Shown here: piece by piece, positions 1-12,103 of the stretch
Layout: each line of letters starts with the position of its first letter
Numbering within the stretch: position 1 is the first letter of the stretch
NCBI GenBank assembly: GCA_018881555.1
Contig: JACAXG010000002.1
Span: forward strand, 22,643,183-22,707,182
Length of the DNA: 64,000 nucleotides
Source of the DNA: Amblyornis subalaris
Taxonomy: Eukaryota > Chordata > Aves > Passeriformes > Ptilonorhynchidae
Direction of reading: 5' to 3'
The notes under the pieces: model-generated
What the model was told of the DNA's origin: nothing
Database searches by the model: none
The model's input: only the letters and a program-made list of their open reading frames with translations
Position numbers and translations under genes: made by a program

Positions 1-885
1 ACTTGTTTTCTTGAAAAATATTGTTTTCCCTTATCTGTTTTAGATTCTATAATTTGCTTCCCTTTGTAATTAGCAGTTGCTAGGTATGTGATCTTTTGCA
101 TTAAACCAAAGGAGAGAGCAAACAATCAGCTGTGGAACCAGTAATTACACATCGCTTTAAGTTGGCAACTTAGAGGTAAGAGATCAGCACCTACTAAATA
201 CAGAGTACAGCACTACAGTGCATTTAATATGTGGGCACATCAACCTAAAAGATTAAAATCCTGCCTCTAAAATGCCATTTTTAAGTTATTCAATTCAGTA
301 GATTATTTTGTGAGAGAATTACTTGAGACTTTAATGCTGGCTTTGATTACTGGAAGCTCAGCATTAAGCACCCAAGCCTGTACATTTCCTGTTGCTGTAG
401 TAAGGTTATCCTATGAAAAAATTTCATATAGGTGAGGAAAGAGGAAACACAAACCATTCACCTAGCACGGAAAATAATTTTCTTATATAAAATCTTTATC
501 ACATAATACTGGATAAAAAAACCTCCGTGCTAGTATCAACTCCTAAATGAAAATCAGTAAATAACACAAACATTTAAAACAATTGTTCATATATGTAAAC
601 AATTGGAAGCACATGAATTCTGTTAAGGTATTTATAAAGGTTTTCGAGGTTCAAGGCTTAGGAAAAAGTGAGAGAATATACTTCACATTTCAACAAGGTC
701 TACAATAAAAAGGAATACTATAAAGAGGTTACATATATAATGTAAAAATTAAAAATGCCATAAGAGTACTTGTACCTCTGAAAGGCTGATAAAGCAAGTG
801 GGATTCAGCTCAATAAGAATGCAAAATTTCCCTGAGTTAAGCAAAAAAAAAAAAAAAAAAAAAAGACTGGTGAGGCAGCGCTCAC
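1..885 (-). other. FAM184A: FAM184A intron 17 (5' part)
   Basis: From the GTGAGC donor of exon 17 to the window edge. It contains a 22-nt A run on the plus strand (U run in the transcript) at 843-864. No final-exon text (SPAQSEA-like) was found in 1-885, so exon 18 lies beyond position 1. Confidence 0.8.
843..864 (-). repeat. Homopolymer: U-tract 21 nt after the exon 17 donor
   Basis: 22 consecutive A on the plus strand, therefore U22 in the pre-mRNA. U-rich tracts just after 5' splice sites are known TIA-1 binding sites that aid U1 recruitment; a role here is inference. Confidence 0.85.
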
Positions 886-1088
886 CTCAAAAACGTCTTG
901 GGCTCTTTGGGTGGCATTGGCTGTGGTACTGGTTTGCTGCTGTTGAACTCAATATCGTGGATGGGTGAGTTAGAAATGGGGTCCAGGCGGTTTGGATGTC
1001 CATTGCCCACCACTCCGCTAGATTCCAGAGCACTTAGATTGGGGACACTCACAAACCTGTTTGTTGATTTATCGTTCTTCTTCTTTTG
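886..1088 (-). CDS. FAM184A: FAM184A exon 17 (C-terminal tail)
   Basis: A 203-nt exon: 67 codons plus two bases of a serine codon (phase 0 in, phase 2 out). It encodes QKKKNDKSTNRFVSVPNLSA, then GNGHPNRLDPISNSPIHDIE, then FNSSKPVPQPMPPKEPKTFL. Acceptor ATGCAG, donor GAG|GTGAGC. Not coiled coil: a lysine cluster, an RFVSVP motif that fits a mode-1 14-3-3 site (R-x-x-S-x-P), and a proline-rich PVPQPMPP stretch suggest a flexible interaction tail (inference). The last exon, with the stop codon, lies outside the window. Confidence 0.96.
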
Positions 1089-1382
1089 CTGCATTAAAAA
1101 TAACAAACGTAAGGAAGGCTTCTTGCACCAGGACAGACGAGGACATTGGCTAATTTAAAAGTTTTACTGATGGCTGGTTTGGAATTTTTTGAAGGAGAGG
1201 AACTGGGAAGATTGGGCTCTTTTTCCATTGCAGTTTTCCATTTGCTTTGACCTGAACACCACAAATTTTCACAGAAAAATCCAATTTCTAATCAAGATGA
1301 TTAAGTTATTATGAATTAGTGTAATAATCAATGAGTATATCATATGAGGTATTTCAATATAACATTTTCATTATACTGAAAC

Positions 1383-1422
1383 ATTGGTTCTATTTAAACA
1401 TATATTGGTTCTATTTAAACAT
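1383..1422. repeat. 21-bp tandem duplication, two copies
   Basis: ATTGGTTCTATTTAAACAT occurs twice with a 21-bp period, without mismatch in this core. Confidence 0.9.
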
Positions 1423-3971
1423 TATAGATTGACAATCTTGTGGCAAATTTCCTTTCAGTCTGTTAAACTTTTCACGTTTACTTAAATCTTTTCTTCATAT
1501 CCATGAAACAGCTCTGCTATCAAATGCAATTACAGCAAATTTCAGTGATGAAAAAAACGTATCTCTCCAGAAGGTTTCACTGAGCCACATTTTGGTAACT
1601 GGACCATGAAACCTAGAAAAGCACCTACACTTTTTTCACAGCAATTATGCCCTCACAGTCAGCAAGCATTACAGCAATACAGCTACAGATAAAAAAAATG
1701 ACGGTACAGGAGTTCAGTTTCTTGCACAAGGAAAAGGCTGGGCTTTGATGCTAATATAGCTGCCACTTCTAGACACCAGATGGCACAACTGAACATTTTT
1801 CTTTTCATAATACTCTCTGCACTTCTCTTGCTAGTATTTCAAGGGGAGAAAAACACTAAGGAAATCTATATCACTATTTTACATTCTAGAACACATCATA
1901 CAAAGGAGTCAGTATTCATCTTCTCTACTTTTATAGATATTTTAATGCTTTGAAGAATTATGTTCCTTTTTGTAAAATTGCCGTGTGACAGGACATGGTG
2001 TATGTTTTTTGACTTCTATCAAATTTTCCATGTCCACAATAAAATACTACTATTAAAAGCACCTTATTTCCAAAAATAGGGTTTTTTAACACACCCAAGG
2101 CAATAAAAATTTCCCTTGCTCAGAAATATAATGAATTATGTATTATTTGAATATATAATAAATAATTTCTTTCAAATACTTATATGCAACCCTAACAAAG
2201 CAGATAGGAGAAAAACCCCTTAAGGGCTTATGAACTACACAAATTTGAACTAAATAAAGTGAAAGACAAGTGGGATCTCATGTTGTTTCTATATAATACT
2301 TTCCAGCAGAATTCCACCTGAAACAGGAGAGCTGCTCTATTTGAGGGTGGGCATGAGTTCAGATGGGAACAGACAGAGAGTCCCATTGTTCGTTTGCACT
2401 TTCTTCTCCTTAGATTTCTGCTAGCTTTGATTTCAGTGCCTGATCTCCCCAGTGTTGGCAGATGCAAATGCTGCTAACTGCAGACACACACCCGTGGACG
2501 TGTTTGGCAATACACAATTAAAAAACCCCAACAATTTAACAGAAAGCTATAATAGAAAAAAGTGGGGTTTAAGCACCAAAGTGAAAGACCGTCAGCTACT
2601 TAAACTAAGATTGTCCCATACACTTCTGCTGTAGTAGCTGAAGAAGCAAGAAATAACATTATGACAGAAGAAATAGTTAGGTAAAAGTAACCAACTGTAC
2701 ATAAAATACACTTTCAAGACAATATACGCTGTAATTAAAACTGTTTTAAACAAACTAGTTAAATCTGTGTGCTCCGCAGGTAGCTCATTTCTGGAAAATG
2801 TACGTTATCCACACAAGTGCTTAGAAAAATGCTACAATTTATNTAATATTATCTATAAACCAATCTGTGCTTCTGAAGCAGTCAAATCTGGAGACAGAAA
2901 ATTGTGTGTATTGTTTCCATGAAATTCATGCAAAGTATTAAGAAACTCTACATGTAATAATGTAATACTAAACAGATCCATTGCATATATTAGAGAAGCT
3001 GTAATACATACTGCAATGGCCGTAGTTTTGCATTAGTATGCAAAGCCTGTAGTAAATCATAACTTCTGTCTATTTTTTTTTTACAAAAAAAGAAAAGAGA
3101 ATGAGATTTTCAGTTTCTTTGTACTTCATTCTCCAATAACACAGTACATGCTTTGACAAAATAAAGTAACATAGNCCACAACTCATGAAATGAAAGATCA
3201 GAATGCTCTGGCATAAAAGACACTTCTAAAGTCTAAACATTTTAAGTGATAGAAGCATATTATAAAAATATATGAATTATCACTATGGAAATTCTATGCT
3301 GAAGTACTTTTCCCAAACACTTCAGATTTCACACAAAACACAAGCTTATATGCTAGATGGTTACACTTCACATCTTTATAAAAGGGTAGTTCAGACAAAC
3401 TTCCAATATTTTCAAACAACCATTGAAATAGTATCTGGAAGTCCTGGGATTGCCTCTAATGGGCCCAAACTAATTTCTTTTATGCACTTAGCATAAAAAT
3501 CAGGCATCCACAGATAAGCTAGTGAGAGCTGCTCAGCTCGTGAAAATCATAGGAGATTACTGACATTTTGCAGCAGAGTTTGTGCAGAAGTGTGAAATAT
3601 GCTGATTTGATGTGAAACTGTAATAAGGGGCTTAGATAAATAACACAGCCTGATCTCAATGCAGCCAGACCTCCTCTTAAATAACATGAGCCTGAACCTT
3701 GATCACTGAAGCTCTCAGGCATCTGAGCTGCTCACGTTGTGCCCCTTGGGTTAGCCTCTGCTTCAGAACCTTCCTGTCTTCTTCTGTCTCTACAGCTGAG
3801 ACAGATCTTTTCCCCTTCCATGCAAGTGAAATAACCTATGGGTTATCACAAGGAGGAAGGAAATGTCAGAGGACTCATTCCTGAAGTGGTGAAAAGAGAT
3901 AGTATTAAGGTACACTACCACAGTCTATTCACAGTCCTCGTGAAAGAATGCTGCTGACTTTCGACGTGACA

Positions 3972-4007
3972 GGAAGGCTACTATGCCTGTGCGTACAGTA
4001 GCCTTCC
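3972..4007. repeat. Perfect 11-bp inverted repeat (hairpin)
   Basis: GGAAGGCTACT and AGTAGCCTTCC are exact reverse complements separated by 14 bases. The stem does not extend with convincing pairing outside the arms, so it is too short for a microRNA precursor. Confidence 0.9.
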
Positions 4008-4094
4008 CCAGCAGCTATTCAGCAGGACACAGAGAACTGGAAAAGGTTGTTACTGAACTCCTTTCACTGTCATAGGTGGTGACAAAAACTGCAA

Positions 4095-4310
4095 AGGTTA
4101 GAGACTGACTTCTGTCTCCTGCTGCCTCCACTGTCCAGTGGTCTGTCACTCCAGTTCTCCAGTCTTACTCTACATCTTTCCCTCTTCATACTNATTCCAT
4201 GCCCTTCTCAATACTCTTTCCTTTCTCCTTTTAACCTTTATTCCTTTCCTTTTAGTGTTCCCTCTCCCTCTGTCTTTCTAATGCTCTTCCCTCCTGAGCG
4301 CTTTCCAAAA
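4095..4310. repeat. Pyrimidine-rich tract
   Basis: About 200 bp dominated by C and T on the plus strand (CTCCTGCTGCC, CTTTCCTTTCTCC, TTCCCTCTCCCTCTGTC). The FAM184A transcript is purine-rich here. No unit repeat. Confidence 0.7.
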
Positions 4311-4726
4311 AGTGCTAAGTGCCCTTGCACTTTCCAAAATAACCAAGAAAAATTATGAAACTAAAACCAGCCAGGGGTGTCACTGCTCTTTATTGCACGC
4401 TACCATTCTGCCCTCTGTTGCCTTTCTGCCACTTTTCTGTTTTGATTTTGCATTTTTGTGATGAAGAACTGTGTTTTATGTCACACATGTCAAGCAAACC
4501 AAGGAACAGCATCAGTGGATGTCTCAACAACACAAAAGAAACAAACCAACATAAAAATAAGTAGAGACAAATGGAAAACTATGTCCCTTGTTTTGAACAT
4601 GTCTTTTAGGAGTGATTTATGTAGAGATGCAGGCACACACACATACACATATATTTCTTCTTCTTACTATACGTTAAGTTTAGATTTCTTTTTCTTTACT
4701 TTAGCAATGAAGTCCATGGAACATAC

Positions 4727-4831
4727 CTTTACCAATGGATTAATAACACCAACATTAGGGCTTGCATTAAACATTTTGTTGTAGTTAGTCTCCCTGTTTA
4801 CTAGTTCCAGCTGATAGAACTTTTTGTCCTC
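4727..4831 (-). CDS. FAM184A: FAM184A exon 16
   Basis: A 105-nt exon of 35 codons, phase 0 at both ends: EDKKFYQLELVNRETNYNKM followed by FNASPNVGVINPLVK. Acceptor TTTTTAG, donor AAG|GTATGT. The coiled coil ends here: after RETNYNKMF the text becomes asparagine-, proline- and glycine-containing and probably unstructured. SPxVGVINPL is conserved in human. Confidence 0.95.
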
Positions 4832-5530
4832 CTAAAAAGAACAACAAATAGAAACTTCTTTTTATGCATTTTCAATCAGTTTGTGGCCAAATCTGCCTAC
4901 AAAATGTTCTTAAATAAATTTATGCTTACATTTTAAAATATACTGCTAGTTCTAAAAATTGCATTTCACGTTTTTTATATATTATTATATGGAATAATCT
5001 AAATGATTTCCATTCATGCAGTTCTATGGTCCCGAGAGTGAACANAGCCTAATGGATTATGTACTGGGGAAGATTAAGAATAGTTAAATTCTGATCTTTA
5101 ATTAATTTTGATTTTCTCATTCCTTCTTGCTTCTTACTCAGGATCTAATCAGACTAGCCCCAGTCAGAGTGTTGTGCTCTGAATTTGGGAAGCTCAGNGG
5201 GTCAGGATATTGGTCTTAGAAACCTCACAGAAGAAAGCATTTCTTATATGGCTCACATGGCCAGCTTATCCCAGGATTGGAGACAGGAGACATCTGATCA
5301 AGGACATACCAAAATATTTCTTGTAATAATGTATTATGCTTGGTTGTGGAAAACACTCTGTATCTAATTAGTTCTACTACTATGAGTCATTGGAACCACA
5401 AGAATAATGTCTTAAAGAACATGAATACCATGCTAGCAGGATTGGTTCTCTAAATACATTTTGAACACTTTGAATAGATTAATTTTTGTATCTGTCAAGA
5501 TATTACACCAAGAGAGCATAGAAGTCTTAC
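4832..5530 (-). other. FAM184A: FAM184A intron 15
   Basis: A 699-nt AT-rich intron, donor GTAAGA, acceptor TTTTTAG. It includes one N-containing short open frame without resemblance to anything. Confidence 0.85.
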
Positions 5531-5648
5531 AATCAATTTCTTTATGAGTTGGTCCCGCTCTGCAATTAGGTCTTTCAGTTCTGAGATAAGCTGCAAGTCT
5601 TCTGGTCTTGATTCTCTGTTTTTATATTTTTCTTCCATTTCTTCTAAA
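5531..5648 (-). CDS. FAM184A: FAM184A exon 15
   Basis: A 118-nt exon: one base completing serine plus 39 codons, phase 0 out. It encodes LEEMEEKYKNRESRPEDLQL and then ISELKDLIAERDQLIKKLI. Acceptor TAAAG, donor ATT|GTAAGA. The RESRPEDLQ segment, with proline, breaks the heptads and is conserved (RESKPEDIQ in human, from memory), so it marks a hinge before the last helix. Confidence 0.94.
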
Positions 5649-8600
5649 CTTTATAGAAAAGAAGAATACCCCCTTTAGCCTGATCCAGTGTTAAATGACA
5701 AGTGAATAGTCACATTTTTGATTAGTACAACAGAGAGTTCAGGGAGTAAAAACAGAAGATGACTTTCTTATCACCTTGAAGGAAATTAATTTCTATGTTC
5801 TCTTTCACCTTTAGATAGTTAAAAATCAAAACAAACCAAAAAACCCCAAGAGCCATAACTTTTGCTCCAGCAATTAGTAATCTGGGCAACATTCTAAAAA
5901 CTTAACATCCTTCCTCTGTGCATGCACTACTACGTGTTTGAAAAAGGCCTCTTGGAAGTCAGCCTGAAAATAAGGCATTCAAAACCACAGCATGGACAGG
6001 AGAAAGACAGAAGACACAGCTAAATTGATTCTTATGTAAAATATAGGGACTACATAGCATTACATTTAATATTAACATATTAACATATAACAAATTTCAA
6101 AAGCTGGAAATTTGCTTTCCTAATGAGGAAAAACAACAGTATCTTTTTTTCTTTTAATTTTAATAGAAGACTACTATGAATAAAGATGCGTTCTTGTGAT
6201 ACTGGACAAACTGAATAGACAGAAAAAGCTGGCAGCATCTTCCTCAGTTCATGTGGAACACACTGGAACAAAGATATCCAAGAACACTGAAGACTAATAG
6301 GTAACTAACTCCTCTCCACAAAATCAACTTAGTAGCATTAGAGATGAAATAAAGGAATGAGCTGCAAAACAAAAGCAATAACACTTCGCTATTAGGATAT
6401 CTAATGTAACAACTGATAAACATTTGAAAAAAAACTAAGAGGAAATTTGAAATGCCTGGTGGGAAAGCATTAAAGGAGAGAAGTGAAATAAGCCAACTGA
6501 GAGAATAATTGTACAAATAACTGCATAAATATCCTTTTTTCTTAAAGAACAAGTTTTGAAGACACAACAATTTCAAATGACTGTGTCTTTTTTAAACAAA
6601 TAAAATGCTCATGATGCTAAGTATTGTTTCAAAGGAAACTACTAAAATACTTGTCTCACATATTTGGCCCCTCACGTAGATTAGTGAACCAAGTTTTAGA
6701 ACGGATTCAGGAAATGTAACAAATTTAATTAAAAAGGAAAAAGAAATCCCAATCAAATGCTGAGAAAAATCTATGAATTTAAATTGTCTAAGTCAGGTCA
6801 GACTTAATTCCACAAGAAGTAAACAAACTGTAGACAACTGGAAATACACATAATTTTTCACTTCAGATAAATACTTCCTCTTCAAAAGCAACTATATGAT
6901 TTTTACTTTGATTTGCAGCTGAAAAAACAGTTAATATTAAATTATATTGATAACCTTCAAATAACCTGTACATATTCTGAGGAGATTATATAATGTATTT
7001 ACATAAAAAAATATGAATGAGAACAACATGATTGTTTTTATTTGCAGAGAAGGCATTTGACTCAGCAGAACAGAAATAGCCTCAGCTGTTTTAATTTTTG
7101 TGTATACATTTTATGCTGGGTTAAGCTATTGTATACAGATCCCCAGAGTATAGTACATGGTTAGACACAGCTGTCATTTTATTTTCAGATACCTTCAGAG
7201 AACTGGTGGGGTTTTTTTCTGTTTCAAATAGATAATTTATAATTTAAAGACTCTAGCTGTAGAACCTAATTAATGACACCCACTCTCAATTACTGTAAGA
7301 CAGATTCTCCATTTCATAAATGTACACAAGGCCATGCTTTAGGTAAGGCTGAACCTGGAAACAGTTACTTGAGAAACAGCTGCATAAAACTCCTCTGGGC
7401 TTTTTTTTTAATTTGTTTTCTTTTTTTACATAGTTTCCTCTTCGGACAGCTTCTTGTTTCAGTGTATGTAGAGAGATAACACACTGGAAGCCAGGTCAGG
7501 GCACCCTGGATGATGCTTGCTAACTTTAGGCCAGTGGCTGCTTCCTCACAGCTCTAAGTTGAGCAAGAGCCAGGAGCAGGACACCAGCTAAATTCAGAAA
7601 ATTTCTGGACACTGAGAAGCAAACAACTTAATGTGAAAAAAAGTTAGGATTAACAGTTCCAAAACCCAGTTCTGGTGGCTGCTCATAGGCCTGTTTCTCA
7701 TACAAGATAAATGCAGCCAACAGGAGGTAGTTTATACCTAATTTACTGAATGGCAAGGTACCACATTTATCAGGGCATAAGAGTGTGCATGTGGACAATC
7801 ACAAGTGAGTGAGAAGTAGAATTTTATACCCCTTTATTTGATGACAATTTCTGAGGGCTCATTATCCAGAAAAAACTAGATGCATTTGGGCTTTATTGTC
7901 CATTTGTAACTGATATTTACTTAGAGAAGTTTTCTATCATAAACTTATAACCAATTCTTTTCTCTGCCATAAATCTTCTGTGCTGGAAATCCCTCAGTGA
8001 CAACTTTGTGGCAGGAAGCTCTCAATGCACTATGAGTCCTGAGCTAGAAACTGTGAGCAAATGGGTAACATCACAGAGATAAAGAATGAGGGATGTGGAA
8101 GGCAGCAAAACACTGGCTAGATGACACACTATTACATCACTTCTGCCCAGAGGTGGTCTAATCCCAGGTGGCATTCTGACTCAAGAGAAACTCTTAAGAC
8201 TTCTGTTATTGTTATGCTCATACANTCCATTTCAGACACTATTTTTCCTTATGTTAGCAAACCTGAAAATGTTTGCATCACTCATGCTACAATCACACTT
8301 CTTAGTAGGTATTTTACTGTTCATAAACTTGAAGAAACTCATGTGTTCTCAAAAAAGATGTATTAAAGTTTGAAAAAGAAATCATTTGAAATAACATTTT
8401 CTCCGATTTTCTAGAAACAGCAAAGATTTAATATCTTTCCTACCTGAAATTTTTTGGTCTCAAGCCCCTAACAATTTATCTCACTAAATTCCCCTAAAGA
8501 TTATAGAATTGTGTTGCCTAAAGAGTGAAAGATTAGGCCCCATACTTTAGTGATGTATTTGTAGATCTGCATCTCTGCAGTATCTTCAGAAACTTACGGA

Positions 8601-8665
8601 CACCAGAATAAACTATTCACTCAAATGCAGCTACACACAAATTTTTTTAATGCAACAAAACTTAC
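5649..8665 (-). other. FAM184A: FAM184A intron 14
   Basis: Intron of about 3.0 kb, donor GTAAGT, acceptor TAAAG. AT-rich; no repeat family or coding block recognised. Confidence 0.8.
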
Positions 8666-8812
8666 GAAATTTGTAAAGCTGAATTTATTTCCTTGAGCAG
8701 CTCTTGGGTCTTATTAAAATCTGCCAGCATGCTTTGTTTCTCTCTGATGTGATCTGCTGTCAAGACATCCAGCTCTTTCTCATGTTTCTTGCTTAAATCT
8801 TGCTCATGCATC
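8666..8812 (-). CDS. FAM184A: FAM184A exon 14
   Basis: A 147-nt exon: one base completing arginine, 48 codons, then two bases of a serine codon. It encodes MHEQDLSKKHEKELDVLTAD, then HIREKQSMLADFNKTQELLK and EINSALQI. Acceptor AACAG, donor TTC|GTAAGT, a strong donor despite the C at -1. HEQDLxKxHEKELDVxTADHxREK identifies the family. This is near the end of the long coiled coil. Confidence 0.95.
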
Positions 8813-9296
8813 CTGTTTAATTTAGTTTTTGTTAAAAAAAGAGTTATTCTAAAATCAGACNTTTTTGTTCATCATGATTTTCTGCCATGCTTCTAATGGC
8901 TTTTACATAATATCAGACAACACGGAAGGAATTACTGATTCATCAAAACCCACTACTTACTGTTCTCCAATCTTCTAGCTTATTTCATGGAAAATGCATC
9001 TCCTTTAATGCTTTTTAAAATAAACAAACATAATGAATTCGGAAAAAAAACACCAAAAACCAACACTTGAGTGGACTGCTACTAAAATATGCCAAAATGT
9101 GTCACTGAAATGCCACTTAACTGTACAGTATAGTCACTAACTTTACTAGTAATGGGCATAACTTTTCTAAAGACTGAATGATATGTACCATGATTTGATT
9201 AAGAGCATAAATTTAAAATGGCAAATGGCAGAATTTTTAAAGTAAAATGGCCAGTGAAACAATACAGGCTTGAATTTAGAGTGGAAAAATTCATAC
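8813..9296 (-). other. FAM184A: FAM184A intron 13
   Basis: A 484-nt AT-rich intron, donor GTATGA, acceptor AACAG; no repeat recognised. Confidence 0.85.
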
Positions 9297-9481
9297 CTGA
9301 TCTGTTGGTTGGATTCACTGTGTATTCTAAGAATTTCTTTCCCTTTAAACTCTAATTCCTTTGTCAATGCACTTATATTTTCATGAAGATGCAGAATCTC
9401 TTTGTCCAGTTCAGCTATATGATGGTCTCGGTGTCTCAGTTCATCTTGTAGATCTGATATTCGGCATAAAAATTCTTTTTC
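9297..9481 (-). CDS. FAM184A: FAM184A exon 13
   Basis: A 185-nt exon: 61 codons plus two bases (phase 0 in, phase 2 out). It encodes EKEFLCRISDLQDELRHRDH, then HIAELDKEILHLHENISALT, then KELEFKGKEILRIHSESNQQ and I. Acceptor CATAG, donor CAG|GTATGA. The arginine codon AG|G is completed in exon 14. The block HENISALTKELEFKGKEILRI is nearly invariant in the family. Predicted coiled coil. Confidence 0.96.
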
Positions 9482-11586
9482 CTATGATGTAAGTAGCAGC
9501 AGCAAAAAAATATTTTAGATATACTTGTCTCTCAGAAGTACAGTACTTGCTTTTGGAAGATAACAGCTGAGCAAAATTTTCCATTCAACAGACAATTTTT
9601 TCAGTTTTCGATGCTGACAAATTATAATCAAAGTGAAGGGGTTTTTTATTGTATACAAGTACAAAGAAAGAAGAAATCAAAGTTATGCAACAAACAACTT
9701 CCACTTGCAAGAAAAGTTAAAACCCATGATTGTCATTGCCTGTTAAAATTGGAGTAGCTCATCACATTTTTCCTTTTGCNCACATATACAACAAAAAACC
9801 AGGTATCTCTAAGAACCAGGGGCATGGGCATTTAGCTTTTTCTNCCTCATCAGCATATGATTCAGAAAAATGCTCTTTTTTCTCCTTTACAGCCTCACTC
9901 AATGGGAGAAAATTGCTCAAAATGCATGCCTTGCACAAACAAAAACTGATCCAGAAGTCTCCTATCTTACAAATAAATACAGGGGTCATAAATATCTTGC
10001 AGCAGAACATGTGCTAAATAGTTCATGTATTTATATTGTGTCCAATAAATCAAGAAAATTCATTCCTTTTGCATAAGAAATTCCAGTGAAGTTAACATCT
10101 GGGAAACTCAGCTGGAGCCCATTCAAATGGCTTTGATAATGAATCTCCTTAGTTTAGAATTGCCTATAATGAAAACAACTTTTTCAGAGTTTTCTATTTC
10201 CATCTATTCCACTTCTTACAGTTTCATGATAATTAATAACCACATAGTTTGCACAGAGAAAATCAGCAGATATTTCAAAGTAGTTTTATGTATAATTGTG
10301 TTTTGTGCCTTCATGCCTCCAGGAAATACAAATATATCCTACTGCACAAATTTCATAGGGCATCTTTAAGAACAGACCATTAAAAATAACTACATATCTC
10401 CCTATATAAACACTATGTNAGAAAAAGCAGTGGAAAATTTACATCCACACATTTAAATATTTCNAAAGGCAGCAAATATATATCCTGATCAGACCACTTT
10501 GCATCTTGTTCAACTCTGACCCTGTGAACTGATGAGAATTTTAACACAGGAAAACCCAATTCATTGCTTTGCCCTCGGTACAACTAAAGTTCGTGTCTAG
10601 CAGATCATTATACTGAACCCAAAAGTACACACTATTTGGTTGGATCAAACACCTGTTCTTGTAATTTAAACTTTTTTTTCTGACATCTCATTGAGGTGTC
10701 AGACTCTGGGCTGAAACAACACATGACTGAAACTATACCCTCCTAAGTCCTGCATGACAGCACCATGTTTTTGCCTCTGGTGCTCACACTTTTAAACCAG
10801 CAACGAAGAGATAAAAAAGGGCTCATCTTTGACTGTCTCTGCTTTTGTGTAAAGGTTATGTCCAACAAAACCTCTGTTAATATATTTCTAAACCTACTCC
10901 TCCTCCTTGGTGCTGGAGTATCAGTAAATCAATCTTGAAAAGCCTATTATATAGGCAAATAAAGAAGTAATTTTCTGGTCCTCTTATTTTCAGGAGTCTG
11001 GCTCTCAGTAGAGCTTAAAGTTTGAATTTTTAGTTACTAGTGGAAAAACTAATCATGTATAAAGTGAAAAATGAAATATAAAAGGTGAATGAATGAGTTT
11101 GCTACTGAAAGCAAAGGTAGTTTATACCAGCTTTGGGGAGTTGTTTTTGGTTGGGGGTTTTTGTGTGCTCTTTAAGTTTGAAGCAATCATTTGATTTTAA
11201 GCAACCATTTTTTGCCAAATCACTTTGGCTTCAAAGAGAAACAGCTTTTTCCTTCCTCCTGGCAGCTGAGGATGAGTACAATTTTGCAAGAATGGGCACT
11301 TGCCTCCCCTGGCAAGCCGAGCTGCTCCCAGATGGCTGCACAGGTCTGAGAGGAAGCTGCCTTGATATGGGAATCTTTTCTAGGATTTGAATGAAGTTTC
11401 TAGAAGGCAGAAAAAGCTAAGCAAGGAAATTTAGGAAACTGGTAGGAATGCATTATCTGCTAGTGCCTGGCGATTTTGAAGGATTACATGTTTGTTGTTT
11501 GTTCACAGCAGTTCTTGCCTCCAGCAAAGAGAAAAATGAATATTGATCATGCCATTTCACAGCCAGTTGCCAGCCATGTCTCCTAC
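9482..11586 (-). other. FAM184A: FAM184A intron 12
   Basis: Intron of about 2.1 kb, donor GTAGGA, acceptor CATAG. Nothing beyond ordinary AT-rich sequence and small chance open frames was recognised. Confidence 0.8.
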
Positions 11587-11714
11587 CTGTCTCCTGCCAA
11601 GTTCTATGCTTCTTTCAAGCTCCATTTTGGCAGCCACCAGTTCTTGTTGATGGTTGTGCCTCAGCTGGTCAATTGCTGCTGCATGTTGGTGATTGAGCTC
11701 TGAGCGCAAGGAAG
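11587..11714 (-). CDS. FAM184A: FAM184A exon 12
   Basis: A 128-nt exon: two bases completing alanine plus 42 codons, ending in phase 0. It encodes SLRSELNHQHAAAIDQLRHN, then HQQELVAAKMELERSIELGR and RQ. Acceptor ACCAG, donor CAG|GTAGGA. The HQHAAAID and RHNHxxELxAAKMELE text is characteristic of the family. The histidine-rich heptads distinguish this part of the rod. Confidence 0.95.
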
Positions 11715-12103
11715 CTGGTTACCATGAACAAAGAGAAAAGTTTATTTTGGACATGGTTACATTAATTAACAGTAAGAGTCCAGCTCTGTCTAGTATTGCT
11801 GCTGACCCAACACACACAGTTTACATCAGCTAAGCAACTCTTCCTGTTACTTTCCGAAAACATTCTCCATCAGGAACTTTGGTCGCTTATTTCTTCCAAA
11901 GAAAACCTTAAGGGTAAGATATTTCAAAAGTGAACACTCTAGGCTTACTGGTTAAAGCTTAGAGTGATTTTAAAGGGGAACACTGAACGACTGAGATACA
12001 CTACAGTGTTATAATACACGCACATACACATACATGTGCGTGTGTATCTGCATGAGTAGAAATAATGGGTTTGGACCAATTTTCAAATTTGAAAAGAGTA
12101 TAC
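11715..12103 (-). other. FAM184A: FAM184A intron 11
   Basis: A 389-nt intron. About 60 nt after its donor lies an alternating purine-pyrimidine hairpin (12016-12043). Nothing else recognised. Confidence 0.85.
12016..12043. repeat. Alternating purine-pyrimidine inverted repeat
   Basis: ACACGCACAT, an 8-base spacer ACACATAC, then ATGTGCGTGT: perfectly complementary 10-bp arms inside a CA/TG-like tract. Could form a hairpin in the pre-mRNA near the exon 11 donor or Z-DNA; most likely a by-product of simple-repeat evolution. Confidence 0.85.

Larger units (their letters stand above)
1089..4726 (-). other. FAM184A: FAM184A intron 16
   Basis: Intron of about 3.6 kb, donor GTATGT, acceptor ATGCAG. 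It contains a pyrimidine-rich plus-strand tract at about 4095-4310, a strong 11-bp hairpin at 3972-4007 and a tandem duplication at 1383-1422. Confidence 0.8.

Noticed and set aside
898..1158. 86-codon plus-strand open frame
   Set aside because: Antisense shadow of FAM184A exon 17.
3972..4007. Hairpin as a microRNA precursor
   Set aside because: The stem is only 11 bp and pairing does not continue outside it; precursors need about 22 or more paired positions per arm.
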